Program-made: the position numbers and the translations under genes
NCBI GenBank assembly: GCA_036525535.1
Contig: DATDAH010000372.1
Coordinates: 1-16,532 of the forward strand
Length of the DNA stretch: 16,532 nucleotides
Direction: 5' to 3'
Source of the DNA: DATDAH01 sp036525535
Lineage (GTDB): Bacteria > Actinomycetota > Acidimicrobiia > Acidimicrobiales > DATDAH01
Notes under the pieces: generated by a model
What the model was told of the DNA's origin: nothing
The model's input: only the letters and a program-made list of their open reading frames with translations
Database searches by the model: none
Shown: positions 14,503 through 16,532 of the stretch, piece by piece
Position numbering within the stretch: position 1 is the first letter of the stretch
Layout of the letters: every line of letters starts with the position of its first letter

Positions 14503-15621
14503 ATGCTCTCGAAGCTCGACGACTACCCGGTGCACCAGACGGTCCTGCCTCTGGCCGTCCCGAACACCTCCGACCGGCACAGCTACGACCGGTACTGGTT
14601 CAACGGCTATGACCGGGACGGCGAGTTCTACTTCGGCATCGCCCTGTGTCGGTACCCGAACCTGGGGATCCTGGACTGCGCCTTCTCCATCATCCGGGGC
14701 GGCGAGCAGCACTCGTTCCACGGTTCCCGGCGCATGCCCCTCGAGCCCACCGACCTGACCGTCGGCCCCTTCGAGCTCCAGATCCTCGAGCCCATGGGCC
14801 GGACCCGTCTCGTGCTGGACGACAACGAGACCGGGATCGCGGCGGACCTCACGCTCACCCCGCGGACGGCGGCGGTGGAGGAGGGGCGCCAGACCCTGAT
14901 CCGGGACGACCGGGTCGTCCTCGACTCCACGCGCTTCGCCCAGTTCGGCCACTGGGAGGGCGAGATCTCCTACGCCGGAGAAACACTGAAGGTCGACCGG
15001 GCCACGACGCCGGGCACCAAGGACCGCTCGTGGGGCGTCCGGCCGGTCGGCGATCCCGCCCCGCCGGGCGCGCCGTCGGCGAACTTCACCGGGATCTTCT
15101 TCCTGTGGGCCCCCATCCACTGGGAGGACCGGTGCACGCACTTCCTCGTCTTCGAGGAGCCGGACGGCCGCCCGTGGCACATCGACGCCATGATCGTCCC
15201 CGTACACGACGGCTCGGTCCCTCCGGTGGTGGACCCCGACGTCCAGATCCTTCCCGGGGCGACCCACGAGCTGGTCTACGAGCCCGGCACCCGGCGGATG
15301 AAGGAGGGCCGGCTGGCGCTGGTCGACCACGACGGCTCCCGCTTCGAGATCGACATCGAGCCCCTCATCTGCTTCCGCATGAAGGGCATCGGCTACACCC
15401 ACGCCGTCTGGGGCCACGGCATGTGGAAAGGCGACCTGGCCATCGCCGGCGAGTCCTGGCGGGAGGAGGACCTCGATCCCATGGCGTACGACAACCAGCA
15501 CATCCAGCAGGTCGTCCGGGCCCGGCACGGCGACGAGGTGGGCGTCGGGGTGCTCGAGCAGCTCGCCTTCGGTCCCCACCACCGCTACGGCTTCACGGAC
15601 ATCCTCGACCCGGCCCCGTGA
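14503..15621 (+). CDS. Beta-rich protein of unknown function in the catabolic operon
   Basis: A 372-residue soluble protein that I cannot assign to a characterised enzyme. The N-terminus MLSKLDDYPVHQTVLPLAVP is followed by DRYWFNGYDRDGEFYFGIAL, and the middle contains GTKDRSWGVRPVG. Together with many aromatic residues and alternating hydrophobic patterns, this suggests two beta-barrel domains similar in style to AttH/CrtC-like lipocalin-fold proteins; that resemblance is a weak inference. No signal peptide or membrane segment is seen. The ATG at 14503 is chosen because the extension back to 14404 runs through the end of the SnoaL-like gene with low-complexity sequence. Its TGA overlaps the GTG of the Rieske gene by 4 bases, so the two are probably made together. 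Possible roles include substrate binding or isomerisation next to the oxygenase. Confidence 0.85.
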   Translation: MLSKLDDYPVHQTVLPLAVPNTSDRHSYDRYWFNGYDRDGEFYFGIALCRYPNLGILDCAFSIIRGGEQHSFHGSRRMPLEPTDLTVGPFELQILEPMGRTRLVLDDNETGIAADLTLTPRTAAVEEGRQTLIRDDRVVLDSTRFAQFGHWEGEISYAGETLKVDRATTPGTKDRSWGVRPVGDPAPPGAPSANFTGIFFLWAPIHWEDRCTHFLVFEEPDGRPWHIDAMIVPVHDGSVPPVVDPDVQILPGATHELVYEPGTRRMKEGRLALVDHDGSRFEIDIEPLICFRMKGIGYTHAVWGHGMWKGDLAIAGESWREEDLDPMAYDNQHIQQVVRARHGDEVGVGVLEQLAFGPHHRYGFTDILDPAP

Positions 15622-16532
15622 GCCGCTTTCCGTTCCCCCTCCCGTTCGGCTGGTTCAAGGTCGCCGAGCCCGACGAGGTCCCACGGGGCGAGATCGTCAC
15701 CCGGCGCTACTTCGGCACTGAGCTCGTGCTCTGGCGGGACGGCGAGGGGACGCTGCACGCCCACGAGGCCTACTGCGCGCACCTCGGGGCCCATCTCGGG
15801 GACGGGATGCTGACCGACGGCTGCCTCCGGTGCCCCTTCCACGGCTGGACCTGGGACGGCGCGGGTCGCAACGTGGCCATCCCCTACGCCGACCGGCCCA
15901 ATCCCAAGGCCCGGCTCCGGGGCTTTCCGGTGACCGAGGCCAACGGCATCGTGTTCGCCTGGTACCACCCCGATCCCGACCAAGTCCCGCTCTACGAGGT
16001 CTTCGCCGTCGAGGAGACCGACGACCCCGCCTACGCCCTGCACTCGACCCACACGTTCGAGGTGGCCAGCTGCCTGCAGGAGATGGCCGAGAACGGCTAC
16101 GACGCCGGCCACTTCGAGGCCGTGCACTCCCATCCCCGGGCCGGGGTCATCGAGGAGGTCTCCCTCGACGGGTTCGAACGGGTCATGCGCTCGAGCCAGG
16201 AGTTCCCGTCCAAGTCGGGGCAGCCGCGACCCGGGCGCATCGACGTCTTCGGTCGGGGGCCGGGCTTCGCCGTGACCCGCTACCAGGGCCCGATCACCGC
16301 CGCCCTCCTGGGGGCGTCGACCCCGATCGACGACGAGCACACCCGCCTCTGGTTCCACTTCTACCTGAAAGACCCGGACGACGAGCGGGCCGCGCGCGTG
16401 GCCGAGGCCTTCGTGTCCTCGGTCAGCCGGGAGGTCACCCAGGACATCCCCATCTGGGAGCGGAAGCGCTATGTCCCCCGTCCGCAGCTGGCGGCGGGGG
16501 AGGCCCCCATCCTCGAGTTCCGCCGCTGGTTC
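15618..16532 (+). CDS. Rieske non-heme iron oxygenase, KshA-like (3' truncated by window edge)
   Basis: The terminal oxygenase of a Rieske dioxygenase/monooxygenase system, which inserts oxygen from O2 into a ring carbon with electrons from a separate reductase. The Rieske [2Fe-2S] ligands are C53, H55, C72 and H75 in YCAHLG and CLRCPFHGW. The mononuclear iron ligands are H165 and H170 with bridging D162 in ENGYDAGHFEAVH, and D276 in QDIPIWERKRY is the likely third ligand. This arrangement is like 3-ketosteroid-9-alpha-hydroxylase (KshA) and related enzymes. 305 codons are visible with no stop; perhaps a few tens of residues are missing. The GTG start at 15618 overlaps the previous stop (GTGA). 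The reductase partner is not visible and may be downstream or elsewhere. KshA function is plausible but not established. Confidence 0.93.
   Translation, partial: MSRFPFPLPFGWFKVAEPDEVPRGEIVTRRYFGTELVLWRDGEGTLHAHEAYCAHLGAHLGDGMLTDGCLRCPFHGWTWDGAGRNVAIPYADRPNPKARLRGFPVTEANGIVFAWYHPDPDQVPLYEVFAVEETDDPAYALHSTHTFEVASCLQEMAENGYDAGHFEAVHSHPRAGVIEEVSLDGFERVMRSSQEFPSKSGQPRPGRIDVFGRGPGFAVTRYQGPITAALLGASTPIDDEHTRLWFHFYLKDPDDERAARVAEAFVSSVSREVTQDIPIWERKRYVPRPQLAAGEAPILEFRRWF

Overview
The window is very GC-rich with strong G/C preference at third codon positions, frequent GTG starts and many 1-4 base gene overlaps. Its protein families (FadD-type ligases, CaiB/BaiF CoA transferases, a PF04909 amidohydrolase, a KshA-like Rieske oxygenase) suggest an actinomycete-type chromosome, possibly Acidimicrobiia or a related lineage; this placement is inference from gene content. 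No tRNA, rRNA, CRISPR array, transposase or integrase is visible.

Left part (1-2297): the 3' portion of a long-chain acyl-CoA ligase gene (+) converges with a 241-residue helical protein of unknown function (-). A gene-free stretch of about 246 bases with a short palindrome follows.

Middle part (2298-7349): five tightly packed minus-strand genes, transcribed from right to left. They are a class I amidotransferase-like gamma-glutamyl hydrolase, an NAD-type short-chain dehydrogenase, 3-methyladenine DNA glycosylase I, a GlcD-like FAD-dependent 2-hydroxyacid dehydrogenase and a benzoylformate-decarboxylase/acetolactate-synthase-like ThDP enzyme. The last two overlap as ATGA and could form a two-step route from 2-hydroxyacid through 2-oxoacid to aldehyde.

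Right part (7537-16532): after a divergent 187-base control region containing a 14-base operator-like palindrome, seven plus-strand genes form a likely catabolic operon. They are a metal-dependent amidohydrolase, a 766-residue tandem CaiB/BaiF CoA transferase, two AMP-forming acyl-CoA ligases, a SnoaL-like small protein, a beta-rich protein of unknown function, and the start of a KshA-like Rieske oxygenase cut by the window end. Together they look suited to CoA activation, CoA exchange, hydrolysis and ring oxygenation of a hydrophobic carboxylic acid, such as a steroid, terpenoid or alicyclic compound; the substrate is not readable from sequence.

The most unusual signal is a 20-base-pair inverted repeat with a 10-base loop (9746-9795) inside the CoA transferase gene, exactly at the linker between its two domains. 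Its 48-base core is 16 whole codons and sits in a phase that gives nearly the same start and end peptide on either strand. This looks like a small palindromic element inserted in frame in a protein gene.
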